Positions 20,612 to 29,250 of a DNA stretch of 64,000 nt are shown one piece after another. Each line of letters opens with the position of its first letter. Within the stretch, counting starts at the first letter, position 1. Source of the DNA: DATLWN01 sp964422615 (GTDB lineage: Bacteria > Pseudomonadota > Zetaproteobacteria > Mariprofundales > Mariprofundaceae); contig CAYRBJ010000003.1 in assembly GCA_964422615.1 (NCBI GenBank), forward strand, positions 1-64,000, read 5' to 3'. Below the pieces are notes generated by a model. It made no database searches. It was not told the origin of the DNA and worked only from the letters and a program-made list of their open reading frames with translations. The position numbers and the translations under genes are program-made.

Positions 20612-22339
20612 TCATGCCATGGTGCGGCGCAGCAGGCGTCTGAGCTCGCTGAGCCTGCGGGTGTTGAGCACGTCCTCCGCCTGCAGCCAGCCGCGCCGGG
20701 CCTGGATGACGCCGTCCGCCAGGTTGGCGAAATCCTCGGGGCGATGGGCATCGCTATCGATGGCCACCAGCACGCCGTACTCGCGGGCCAGGCGGCAGTG
20801 ACGGTCGTCGAGATCGAGGCGCTGGGGCTGGGCATCGAGCTCCAGGAAGCACTCGCGGTCCCGCGCATGCTCGACGATGCGTTCCATGTCCACGGCATAG
20901 GCCTCACGTTCTCCGAGCAGGCGGCCGGTGGGATGGGCGAGGATGGAGAAGCAGGGGGCATCCATGGCGCGCAGGATGCGCGCGGTCTGGTGCTTCTGCG
21001 GCAGGTCGAAATGGCTGTGCACGGCGCCGATGACGAGGTCGAGGTGGGAGAGCACCTCTCGCGGCAGATCGAGATCGCCATTCTCCAGGATGTCGACCTC
21101 GATGCCCTTGAGGATGGTGATGCCGTCGATCTCTTCACCGAGCTCCTCGATCTCGTCGATCTGTGCAAGCAGACGTTTTGCATCGAGGCCGTGCACCATA
21201 TGCAGGTGCTGCGAGTGCTCGGTGACGGCGACGTATTCCAGGCCATAATCCCTTGCCGCCAGCACCATGCGCCGCAGGTCGGCGTGGCCGTCGGTGGCGG
21301 TGGTGTGCATGTGCAGGTCACCGCGCAGGTCGTCGGCCTCGATCAGGTGCGGCAGCCGGTGCCGACGGGCCGCCTCGATCTCGCCGCTCGCCTCGCGCAA
21401 TTCGGGTTCGATGAAGGGTAGCCCCACGGCCTTAAATACATCCGTCTCGTCGTTTCCGTCGAGGCGTCGATCGCTCTTGAAGATGCCGTATTCGTTGATC
21501 TTCAACCCGCGTTGCTGGCCCAGGCGGCGGATGGCGATGTTGTGTCCCTTGCTGCCGGTGAAGTAATGCAGCGCGGCGCCGAAGCTTTTGCGCGGTACGA
21601 CGCGCACGTCCACCTGCAGGCCGCTACGCAGCAACACGGTGGTTCGTGTGTGGCCGTGCGACAGCACCTCGCCGATCTCGTCGTAGGCGAGCAGGTGCTG
21701 CATCACGCGTTCGCCATCCGCGGCAGCGACCAGGATATCGAGATCGCCGACCGTTTCCCGCCCGCGCCGGTAGCTGCCCGCCACCACCACCTCGCGCACC
21801 CCGTCGGCCCGGCGAAGCCAGGCGACGAGCGGCTCGGCGTAGGCGGTGGCGGTACGACGCAGGATACGGTGCTCGCTCTCCCGGTGTGCGGCCAAGGCCT
21901 CCAGGATACGTGCCTCGGTCTTCTCTCCGAAGCCGGCCAGCAAGCGGATCTTCCCCGCATCGGCCGCCCGGCGCAGGGCCGCCAGGCCGTCGATGCCCAG
22001 CTTGCGGTAGAGGGCGGCTACGCGTTTGGCGCCCAGGCCCGGCAGCTGCATCAACGGCTCCAGGCCGGCCGGCAGGCGTCGATGCAGCTTGTCTAGCGCC
22101 TGCATGTGGCCGGTTTTGACCATCTGCTCGATCTTGGCGGCGAGATCATCGCCGATGGCAGGCAGCTCGGTCAGGTCCTCTCCTGCGGCCACCATGTCGG
22201 CCAGTTCGCGGCCCAGTTCGCGCACGCTGCGGGCGGCGTTGCGGTAGGCACGGACACGAAACGGATTGGCCTCGTCGATCTCCAGCAGATCGGCGATCTC
22301 GTCGAAGGCGCGAGCAATATCCTCGTTGTGAATCGGCAT
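20612..22339 (-). CDS. polX: DNA polymerase/3'-5' exonuclease PolX
   Basis: This is a bacterial family X DNA polymerase with a fused PHP exonuclease, used for gap filling in base-excision repair. The 575-residue protein shows an N-terminal helix-hairpin-helix region (LPGLGAKRVAALYRKLGI). The nucleotidyltransferase motif is G-S-Y-R-R-G-R-E-T-V-G-D-L-D-I-L-V with its metal-binding Asp pair. The PHP domain begins D-L-H-M-H-T, with further His residues in V-T-E-H-S and A-H-P-T. The length matches the family. It is divergent from the sensor kinase. Confidence 0.95.
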   Translation of the reverse strand: MPIHNEDIARAFDEIADLLEIDEANPFRVRAYRNAARSVRELGRELADMVAAGEDLTELPAIGDDLAAKIEQMVKTGHMQALDKLHRRLPAGLEPLMQLPGLGAKRVAALYRKLGIDGLAALRRAADAGKIRLLAGFGEKTEARILEALAAHRESEHRILRRTATAYAEPLVAWLRRADGVREVVVAGSYRRGRETVGDLDILVAAADGERVMQHLLAYDEIGEVLSHGHTRTTVLLRSGLQVDVRVVPRKSFGAALHYFTGSKGHNIAIRRLGQQRGLKINEYGIFKSDRRLDGNDETDVFKAVGLPFIEPELREASGEIEAARRHRLPHLIEADDLRGDLHMHTTATDGHADLRRMVLAARDYGLEYVAVTEHSQHLHMVHGLDAKRLLAQIDEIEELGEEIDGITILKGIEVDILENGDLDLPREVLSHLDLVIGAVHSHFDLPQKHQTARILRAMDAPCFSILAHPTGRLLGEREAYAVDMERIVEHARDRECFLELDAQPQRLDLDDRHCRLAREYGVLVAIDSDAHRPEDFANLADGVIQARRGWLQAEDVLNTRRLSELRRLLRRTMA

Positions 22340-22575
22340 GCCAGTGAGTTAAGGCCAGCAGGCGCCGCACCGCAATACGCCCGAAGCCGGAACATCGCGG
22401 GCGCCAGTTGCCCGGCATGGGCAAAGAGACCATATTAGACTTATCAGGCTAGGATCACTTGGATCCGGGACGCCTCGGAGGGGATCGGCTGTATGGCAAA
22501 GAGGTCGACGGTATCCATCACCGGCAGCAAAGCGGAAAAGCAGGAATCTTCGATCCCATTGCTCAGGAAAATCTG

Positions 22576-24198
22576 TTGAAAAAACCCGCGCGCAAAGGAT
22601 CGCCTTCGATCCCAATGCGCCGGCATGGCGAGAAGAAGATCGAGAATCATCCGAAAGATCATAAGGTTGCCGAAACCGATGTAACAACGCTGCTGCATCA
22701 ACTGCAGGCATACCAGGTCAAGTTGGAGATGGTCAACCGCAGGCTTGCCATCAGCGAGGAGAGGGCAAGGCAGGCGGTCGAGGCATCCAATGCAGCCATG
22801 TGGGATTACGACCTGACAACGGGCGAGGTCTATCTGTCCGAGATGTGGTCATCCTTTCTCGGAGGCAAGAAGAGGCCGACTTATACCACCATCCAGGCGC
22901 TGACGGAGCTTGTGCCGGAAGAAGAGCGGCAGAGGGTCAGGGAGGCGATCATCAGGGCGATCAGGGTAAACGGCAGCTCCGAATACCGGCTGAATCACCG
23001 CGTCAGGAGACCGGATGGCAGGCTCATCTGGGTGCACAGCCGCGGCCGGGCCGTCGAGCGTGGTCCGGATGGACGGACGCGGCGCATGATCGGCGTGAAT
23101 TTCGACATCACGGATCGTCTCCAGGCGGAAATGAGACTGACCGAAAGCGAACAGAAGTTCCGCGCCCTGTTCGAGAGCGCCGGCGATTATGCGCTGGTGC
23201 TGGAACTTCAGCCGTCGGGGCCGCCGATCATCGTGGACGGCAACCGCGCCTTCTTCAGAAAGCACGGCTATACCCGGAAGGAGTTGATCGGCCAGCCGAT
23301 CAGCATCGTAGAAACGGCGGCATCGGCCGGGCACATTGCCGAAAGGATCAGGATGCTCAGCAAAGAGGTGATGGTTCGGTTCGAGGTCGAGCACCTGCGC
23401 AAGGACGGTTCGACCTTTGTTGTCGAGGCTGTCGCCAAGATGGTGCGCGGCGGCACCGATCTGGTGTATTCGGTCGAGCGTGATAACACCCAGCGCAGAC
23501 GGGCCGAACAGGAACAACAGCGGTTGCTTGCGGAGAACCGTAGGCTGTTGCTGCAATTGATCCGTGTCCAGGAAGAGGAGCGGCGTTCCCTGGCCCGGGA
23601 TCTGCATGATGAACTGGGGCAGTTGCTGACCGGCATCGATGCCCGGGCGGAATATATCGTCAAGCATGCGGATAATGACGAGCTTCGCGCCGCGGCCAGG
23701 GAAATCATTCGCGACACCAAAGCCTCGTTCGCTGCGAGCCACTCTACACTGAACAGGCTTAGACCGGCGACCCTCGATACCTTGGGCCTGACGGCGGCCT
23801 TGACGGAGCTCACCAGCAGTGCCGGAAAAAAGATGGGAATGGATTGTGCGCTGCATATCGAGGGGAACATTGATCGATTGGACGATCTGCATGCCATCAC
23901 GATCTATCGCCTGGTGCAGGAGGCGTTGTCCAACGCCCATCGCCATGGCCATGCGGATCACGCCGAGATCAGCGTGAAATATTTCCCTTCGCGTCGGAGG
24001 CGGAGTGGCCGGGTACGGGTCGAAATCCATGACAACGGCAGAATTCATACCGGCAGGGACATATCCGAGGGCATGGGCATCATCGGCATGCGCGAGCGGG
24101 TTCACGCCCTGAGCGGCACCTTCATGCTGGAGCCCATTCTCCATGATGGGATGCACATTGAGGTGGTCCTGCCCCTGTCCGATGAAGGAAATAACTAG
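22576..24198 (+). CDS. PAS-domain sensor histidine kinase, NarL/HisKA_3 type
   Basis: This is a cytoplasmic sensor kinase of about 540 residues with no membrane segments. A helical N-terminus leads into two PAS domains (about 55-175 and 185-310). These are followed by a HisKA_3 phosphoacceptor (E-R-R-S-L-A-R-D-L-H-D-E) and a HATPase domain ending in G-M-G-I-I-G-M-R-E-R. The frame is open from TTG 22459. I prefer TTG 22576, which has AGGAAAA six bases upstream. ATG 22615 is another option. The response regulator gene starts three bases after its stop, so they form a pair. The PAS ligand is unknown. Confidence 0.88.
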   Translation: MKKPARKGSPSIPMRRHGEKKIENHPKDHKVAETDVTTLLHQLQAYQVKLEMVNRRLAISEERARQAVEASNAAMWDYDLTTGEVYLSEMWSSFLGGKKRPTYTTIQALTELVPEEERQRVREAIIRAIRVNGSSEYRLNHRVRRPDGRLIWVHSRGRAVERGPDGRTRRMIGVNFDITDRLQAEMRLTESEQKFRALFESAGDYALVLELQPSGPPIIVDGNRAFFRKHGYTRKELIGQPISIVETAASAGHIAERIRMLSKEVMVRFEVEHLRKDGSTFVVEAVAKMVRGGTDLVYSVERDNTQRRRAEQEQQRLLAENRRLLLQLIRVQEEERRSLARDLHDELGQLLTGIDARAEYIVKHADNDELRAAAREIIRDTKASFAASHSTLNRLRPATLDTLGLTAALTELTSSAGKKMGMDCALHIEGNIDRLDDLHAITIYRLVQEALSNAHRHGHADHAEISVKYFPSRRRRSGRVRVEIHDNGRIHTGRDISEGMGIIGMRERVHALSGTFMLEPILHDGMHIEVVLPLSDEGNN

Positions 24199-24200
24199 GC

Positions 24201-24842
24201 ATGTCTACGGAGAGCATCCGCATCCAGCTTGCCGATGATCACGAGATCGTGCGTGTCGGATTCCGGCATCTGCTGGAAAGAGAAGGGGATATGCAGGTGG
24301 TGGCGGAATCAGCCAGCGGCAAGCAGGCCTGCCGAGATTACGACACCCACCATCCCGATATCATGATCATGGATATTTCCCTGCCAGATATCAGCGGGCT
24401 GGAGGCCATGCGGCGTATCCTGCAAGACCATCCCCAGGCGCGGGTCCTGATATTGAGCATGCATGCCGGCATGGTGGTGGAGCGGGCCATGCAAATGGGT
24501 GCCAAGGGCTTTGTCTGCAAGCGAAGCGGTTCTTCGGAACTGATCTCGGCCGTTCGTGCCATCGTGGCTGGGCAGATCTTTGTCGATGCGGATGTGGACG
24601 AGAGCCAGCCGGGGGTATGGGGCAGGACAAGGCGTCCCCCGACCATGCCTCCCCTGACCAAGCGCGAAATCGAGATCTGCACGCATCTTGTCAAGGGCCA
24701 CACTGTGGCCGAAATCGCCCAGGCCCTGCATCTGAGCGAGAAGACGGTCTATACCCATCGCCAACACCTGATGAACAAGCTGGGTGTGAATACCGACGTC
24801 GAGTTGGCCCGGATCGCAAGCAATCTGGGGATTCATTTGTAA
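24201..24842 (+). CDS. NarL/FixJ-family response regulator
   Basis: This 213-residue two-domain regulator has a receiver with the acidic pocket D-D-H-E, phospho-acceptor Asp in I-M-D-I-S-L-P, and conserved Ser/Thr and Lys positions. The C-terminal LuxR helix-turn-helix reads L-T-K-R-E-I-E-I and V-A-E-I-A-Q-A-L-H-L-S-E-K-T-V. It is the cognate partner of the upstream kinase by adjacency. Its targets are unknown. No membrane or metabolic gene is attached to the pair. Confidence 0.93.
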   Translation: MSTESIRIQLADDHEIVRVGFRHLLEREGDMQVVAESASGKQACRDYDTHHPDIMIMDISLPDISGLEAMRRILQDHPQARVLILSMHAGMVVERAMQMGAKGFVCKRSGSSELISAVRAIVAGQIFVDADVDESQPGVWGRTRRPPTMPPLTKREIEICTHLVKGHTVAEIAQALHLSEKTVYTHRQHLMNKLGVNTDVELARIASNLGIHL

Positions 24843-25100
24843 CGGCCGGATAACGGCATTTATGCCCATCTGTTTTAACGCTCCGGCATCGGCTTTGGGA
24901 AAAATATCAGAATTATTCCTATTTCTGCTAGTGGTCCTTCCTTCTAAATTCATGATACCAGTAACGGCATGGTTTCCATGGTGTCAGGAGGAAGAGGTGG
25001 CCGGTACGGGCAAGAAACCGAGAAAAGGAACAATGGCTTCATGGCTTGCACGCCAGGAATAGTTCCTTTCTGCCAGCGGATTCATAGAAGGGGAAACGGG

Positions 25101-25313
25101 ATGGTATCGGATGATCTCCGCAGGCTGGCAAAGGCGCTGGGCATTGCGGACAGCCAGGACAAGAGCGTGCATGAGCTGATCCGCTCCATCCAGTATCAGG
25201 AAGGGAAGATGCCTTGTTTCTCCGAGACCTGGAGTGCGCCCTGCCGGATCAAATCCTGCCCGTTTTCCGATGCCTGCCACAGCTATCTGCGCCACCGGGG
25301 AATGATACACTGA
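25101..25313 (+). CDS. Small SAP-like, Cys-containing protein
   Basis: This 70-residue protein begins with a SAP/Rho-N-like helical part (DDLRRLAKALGIADSQDKSVHELIRSIQ). A short tail follows with four cysteines in the pattern P-C-F-x6-C-x4-C-x4-C, which could hold zinc or an Fe-S cluster. I recall similar small proteins annotated only as SAP-domain proteins. The ATG at 25101 follows AGAAGGGG. Its stop overlaps the next gene's start (TGATG). A role in nucleic-acid binding is inference. Confidence 0.7.
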   Translation: MVSDDLRRLAKALGIADSQDKSVHELIRSIQYQEGKMPCFSETWSAPCRIKSCPFSDACHSYLRHRGMIH

Positions 25314-25657
25314 TGCGCGGAATGCCTCGGCAGAAATGCCTGATCCTGGCCGGGGATGCCGGCCTTGGGCAGCAGATCGCCACCTTACTGGAAAATTGCC
25401 GATGGCAGACGAGCCTCGTGGGCAGCGATGGGCAAGCATATGAACGCATTCAGGATGAGCGTTTCGATACCGTCATTGCCGATATCGACACGGCCGATCT
25501 GGGTGGGTTAGCCGTGCTGGCATTCTGCCATCATAGCTATCCGGCGATCGCCACCTATGCCATCGCCAGGCACGACGATGAAGACGGCAAGAGGCTGGCG
25601 CGAGAGGCTGGCGGTTGCCGGGGATATTTCCACCTATACGAAAAGCATACCAGCTGA
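25313..25657 (+). CDS. Stand-alone receiver-like protein
   Basis: This 114-residue protein resembles a degenerate response-regulator receiver: an N-terminal beta strand (K-C-L-I-L-A-G-D), then F-D-T-V-I-A-D-I-D, where the Asp should be the phosphate acceptor, and a final beta-alpha unit. The acidic cluster after strand 1 is reduced to one Asp, and the Lys of strand 5 is not obvious, so phosphorylation is doubtful. It is coupled to the SAP-like gene by overlapping stop and start codons and lies about 500 bp after the sensor/regulator pair. Confidence 0.65.
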   Translation: MRGMPRQKCLILAGDAGLGQQIATLLENCRWQTSLVGSDGQAYERIQDERFDTVIADIDTADLGGLAVLAFCHHSYPAIATYAIARHDDEDGKRLAREAGGCRGYFHLYEKHTS

Positions 25658-25762
25658 ATCCATCTGTGCCTTCTCGCGGGCGAGGCGAATAGGCTGCAAA
25701 TAGCGTCAGGGCGTCGAATCAACAAGCATCGGCGGCTGACGGTTCGGGTACAATTGAAGATA

Positions 25763-25849
25763 TGGTACCGAAGGCCGGAGTCGAACCGGCACGTCCTTGC
25801 GGACAACGGATTTTGAGTCCGTCGCGTCTACCAATTCCGCCACTTCGGC
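25763..25849 (-). tRNA. tRNA-Leu (anticodon CAA)
   Basis: An 87-nt tRNA on the minus strand with acceptor stem GCCGAAG/CTTCGGT and an encoded CCA (TGG at 25763-25765). The anticodon stem ACGGA/TCCGT has loop CTCAAAA, giving CAA. It has a long variable arm typical of class II tRNAs and a T-arm containing GGTTCGACTCC. Confidence 0.97.
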
Positions 25850-25906
25850 ATCGGAGCAGTGCGCGCGAAGCATTGTGCCGGTTTGGGAATGTGTCAAGAT
25901 CGGAAC

Positions 25907-26635
25907 ATGATTGCCATGTTCACGGATTTCGGCCTTCAGGGGCCGTACATGGGGCAGATGGAGGCGGTGCTGACGGGTTTGGCCCCGTCGGTACGGGTCG
26001 TGCATCTGATGAGCGATGCCCCGCATTTCAATGCCAAGGCATCGGCCTATCTGCTGGCGGCGCTGACCGCTCCGTTTCCCGCCGATACGGTGTTTCTGTG
26101 CGTGGTCGATCCCGGTGTCGGCACCGCACGCCGAGGCCTGATATTGAGGGCGGACGGGCGCTGGTTTGTCGGTCCGGACAATGGTCTGCTGGCGATCGTC
26201 GCCCGCCATGCATCCGAGGTCGAATGGCATGAGATCCTGTGGAGGCCACAGAAGCTATCGGCCAGTTTTCACGGGCGCGATCTGTTCGCGCCGGTGGCGG
26301 CGATGCTTGCTACGGGACAGATGCCGGATGCGGCACCCTGCAAGCCGGCGATCGGCCGTGAATGGGCGGACGATCTGGCCGAGGTCATCTATGTCGACCA
26401 TTACGGCAATCTGTTCACCGGCTTGCGTGCCATCGGCCTGCCTGACGGTGCCGGCATCGGCCTCGGAGGCCGCCGGCTGGTTCAAGGGCTTACCTTTGCC
26501 GATGCCGAGCCCGGGGAGCTGTTGTGGTATCCCAATGCGCACGGGCTGGTGGAAATCGCCGCAAACCAGGGCGATGCCGCCGCTTTGCTGGGTGTCGGCG
26601 TGGGCAGCGCGCTTACCGTGACCAGAATGGAGTAG
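25907..26635 (+). CDS. SAM hydrolase/hydroxide adenosyltransferase (DUF62 family)
   Basis: This 242-residue enzyme belongs to the family that includes SAM chlorinase and fluorinase. The common bacterial members use water or hydroxide to convert SAM to adenosine and methionine. The conserved triad is visible as Asp and Arg in V-V-D-P-G-V-G-T-A-R-R and His in S-F-H-G-R-D-L-F. The N-terminal F-T-D-F-G and V-D-H-Y-G-N-L-F-T motifs are typical. I used ATG 25907. An upstream in-frame ATG (25859) would extend it into the tRNA-proximal region. It may precede the ubiquinone genes by chance. Confidence 0.88.
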   Translation: MIAMFTDFGLQGPYMGQMEAVLTGLAPSVRVVHLMSDAPHFNAKASAYLLAALTAPFPADTVFLCVVDPGVGTARRGLILRADGRWFVGPDNGLLAIVARHASEVEWHEILWRPQKLSASFHGRDLFAPVAAMLATGQMPDAAPCKPAIGREWADDLAEVIYVDHYGNLFTGLRAIGLPDGAGIGLGGRRLVQGLTFADAEPGELLWYPNAHGLVEIAANQGDAAALLGVGVGSALTVTRME

Positions 26636-26672
26636 GGCCTTGCAATCGCAGGGATGCTTCGGATACTGAAGC

Positions 26673-27962
26673 ATGGCGGTCACGACCGCGCGGGATAGGG
26701 AGCCTTTGTCACCCGAGATGCAGCGACAATCCGATGAATTCGACATCATTATCGCTGGCGGCGGCGCCGTCGGTGCCGCCCTGGCCCTGAGGTTGGGGAG
26801 GCTAGGTTACCGCCTGGCCATGATCGAGCCGCGCCCGCCACGGTTCGAGCACAGCAGCCCCGAACGCGTCATCGCCCTGTCACATGGATCGCGCCGCCAC
26901 CTTGAATCCTTGGACGTCTGGCAGGATATCGCCGCCACCGGTTTTGGGCGCATCGGACATGTGCATGTCAGCGAGCCCGGCAACCGTGGTCGGGTCGATC
27001 TGGATGCAGCCGATGCCTTGCGTGCTCCGGGCATCGATGCCCTGGGTTATGTGCTGGAGATGGCCGATGTGCTGCGGCCCATGTATCAGAGGCTGGACGG
27101 TGCGGCGGCGCTGCTGTGCCCGGCGCAGGTCATTTCAGTGGACTCTGGCGATGATGCCGTGCGGGTGAGGGTCAGTGCGGAAGCTGGCGAACGCACACTG
27201 ATTGCCCGTCTGCTGGTTGCCGCCGATGGTACGGCCAGTCCGGTGCGTCGCATGTGCGGGATCAGCACCCTCGGCTGGGACCACAACCGCTTTGCCCTGG
27301 TGGCATCGCTTTCGACCACCCAGGGCCATGGGGACGTGGCCTACGAATGCTTCCGCCCTGCCGGTCCGCTGGCCTTTCTGCCGCTGGCCGACGGGCGCTG
27401 TTCCATCGTCTGGACCCTGCCGCCGCGTGAGGCGGCGGTCATGCTGCAGGCGCCCGATTCCGTATTTCTGAGCCGTCTGGAGCGTGAGGCAGGGTCCACC
27501 GTCATGGAACGGCTCGGGACGCTGTCCGAAACCGGGCCGAGAGCGGTCTACCCACTGGAACTGACGCTGTCCGAGCACCTGGTCGCCGGACGCGTGATCT
27601 TTGCCGGCAATGCCGCGCACACCCTGCATCCGGTGGCGGGCCAGGGCATGAACCTCGGACTGCGCGATGCGGATGCCCTGGCCGCCATCCTGGATCGGGC
27701 CGGACGGGGTGATCCGGGGGCAAGGATCGGATTGGAGACGTATGCCCAGCAGCGCTGGCTGGATGTGGCGAAGATCACTGGCTTTACCGAGTCGCTGGCG
27801 GCGGCATTCGGCAACGACCTGCCGCTGATGCGATGGACGAGAGGCTGGGGACTTTGCGGTCTGCAGGCCGTATCGCCACTGCGCGACCTGCTGCTGCGGC
27901 AGGCTGCCGGCATCGATGCCGGCCGCGCCCTGACGGGCGCCGAGAAGATCCATGCCGTCTAA
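26673..27962 (+). CDS. ubiH: UbiH-type ubiquinone biosynthesis FAD hydroxylase
   Basis: This flavoprotein monooxygenase (up to 429 residues) belongs to the UbiH/UbiI/UbiF group and acts on the ubiquinone ring in an aerobic step. It has the N-terminal FAD motif I-I-I-A-G-G-G-A-V-G-A-A and the second FAD motif A-G-N-A-A-H-T-L-H-P. E. coli UbiH likewise has Asn where the other hydroxylases have Asp, which favours UbiH. The start could be ATG 26673 or ATG 26718. It overlaps the next hydroxylase gene by 11 bases. Confidence 0.88.
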   Translation: MAVTTARDREPLSPEMQRQSDEFDIIIAGGGAVGAALALRLGRLGYRLAMIEPRPPRFEHSSPERVIALSHGSRRHLESLDVWQDIAATGFGRIGHVHVSEPGNRGRVDLDAADALRAPGIDALGYVLEMADVLRPMYQRLDGAAALLCPAQVISVDSGDDAVRVRVSAEAGERTLIARLLVAADGTASPVRRMCGISTLGWDHNRFALVASLSTTQGHGDVAYECFRPAGPLAFLPLADGRCSIVWTLPPREAAVMLQAPDSVFLSRLEREAGSTVMERLGTLSETGPRAVYPLELTLSEHLVAGRVIFAGNAAHTLHPVAGQGMNLGLRDADALAAILDRAGRGDPGARIGLETYAQQRWLDVAKITGFTESLAAAFGNDLPLMRWTRGWGLCGLQAVSPLRDLLLRQAAGIDAGRALTGAEKIHAV

Positions 27963-29187
27963 ATCCACGCAGACCAGGGCTGCTTCTGAGCGTATCGAAC
28001 AGGCCGATGTGGTGATCATCGGTGGCGGCATGGTGGGCCTGGGTCTGGCCTGTGCCCTGAACGGCCGGGACATCAAGGTGCTGGTGCTGGAGCGGCAGCA
28101 GGCACATTTGCGTCAATCGCTTGGCCGCGATTGCCGGGTCAGCGCCATCGTGGCCGGCAATGTCGAGGTGCTGCAAGGGCTCGGGGTCTGGTCATACGTG
28201 CGCGATGCCCAGGCGATCCGCAGCATGAAGGTCTGGGACGACCAGCATGCCGGTTCGATCCGTTTCGATGCGGCGGAGATCGGCCAGCAGGCGCTTGGGC
28301 ACCTGATCGAGAATTCGCACCTGCTGGCGGCGATGCAGCAGGTGCTGGCTACGTCGGAGAACGTGGAGATTCGCTGTCCGGTGCAGGTGGCAAGCGTGCG
28401 CTGGGGCAGCGACCGGGCGCAGGTGCGTCTCGATGACGGCCAGCAGATCGCCACCCCGCTGGTCGTTGGCGCCGACGGCGGGCAATCGTGGCTGCGCAAG
28501 CACATGGGTATTGGTGTGCAGGCCAGGCCCTATCGGCAGCAGGGTATCGTGGCGACCATTCGGCCGGAGCTTTCGCATCGCGGTACAGCCTTCCAGCGCT
28601 TCCTGCCCACCGGCCCCCTGGCCATGCTGCCGTTGCCGGATGGCCTGTGCTCGATCGTCTGGAGTGCGGCTGATGATGAGGCCGAGCGGTTGCTTGCGCT
28701 GTCGGAGGCGGCTTTCGCCGAGGAGCTTTATCTGAGTTTCGGTCCGCTGTTGGGCCGCATGCTCGAGGTTGGCGAGCGTGCGGCCTTCCCCCTGCAGATG
28801 CAAATGGCTTCACACCTGGTTCGCCCTCGCCTGGTACTGGTCGGCGATGCGGCGCATACCATCCATCCGCTGGCCGGACTCGGCGTCAATCTGGGGCTCA
28901 GGGATGCCATGGTGCTGGCGCAGGAGATCGTCAATGCCCAGCGTTTCCGTGAGGATTGGGGCGGCCTGCCTGTGCTGGATCGTTATCTGAAGGCTCGCCT
29001 GCCGGATCTTGTGTCGGTGATGGGCTCGATGGAGGCCCTGCATCAGCTGTTCACACGGCAGTCGCCACTGTTGGCGCAGCTGCGCGGCCTGGGCATGCGC
29101 CTGGTCAGCAATGGCGGCCCATGCAAACGCCTGCTGATGCGCAACAGCACCGGTTTGGCCCTGCCTTTGCCGCGGCGCATCGTTTGA
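27952..29187 (+). CDS. Second ubiquinone-biosynthesis FAD hydroxylase (UbiI/UbiF-like)
   Basis: This 411-residue paralogue of the preceding gene has I-I-G-G-G-M-V-G-L-G at the FAD site, D-G-G-Q-S-W-L-R-K in the middle and the canonical G-D-A-A-H-T-I-H-P-L-A-G-L-G-V-N-L-G-L-R-D. It should hydroxylate a different ring carbon (C5 or C6) from UbiH. Sequence alone does not separate UbiI, UbiF, UbiL and UbiM types. Translation is coupled to ubiH through an 11-base overlap. Confidence 0.88.
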   Translation: MPSKSTQTRAASERIEQADVVIIGGGMVGLGLACALNGRDIKVLVLERQQAHLRQSLGRDCRVSAIVAGNVEVLQGLGVWSYVRDAQAIRSMKVWDDQHAGSIRFDAAEIGQQALGHLIENSHLLAAMQQVLATSENVEIRCPVQVASVRWGSDRAQVRLDDGQQIATPLVVGADGGQSWLRKHMGIGVQARPYRQQGIVATIRPELSHRGTAFQRFLPTGPLAMLPLPDGLCSIVWSAADDEAERLLALSEAAFAEELYLSFGPLLGRMLEVGERAAFPLQMQMASHLVRPRLVLVGDAAHTIHPLAGLGVNLGLRDAMVLAQEIVNAQRFREDWGGLPVLDRYLKARLPDLVSVMGSMEALHQLFTRQSPLLAQLRGLGMRLVSNGGPCKRLLMRNSTGLALPLPRRIV

Positions 29188-29250
29188 GCCAATCCTTGCT
29201 CTCCACCATCGTTGCTTTTCGGGATAGGCGGAACCGGGTGGTGACCGCGC

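Noticed and set aside
24862..25062. 66-codon plus-strand frame after the response regulator
   Set aside because: No ribosome site before its ATG and no coherent helix or motif. The SAP-like gene 39 bp later has a clear start.
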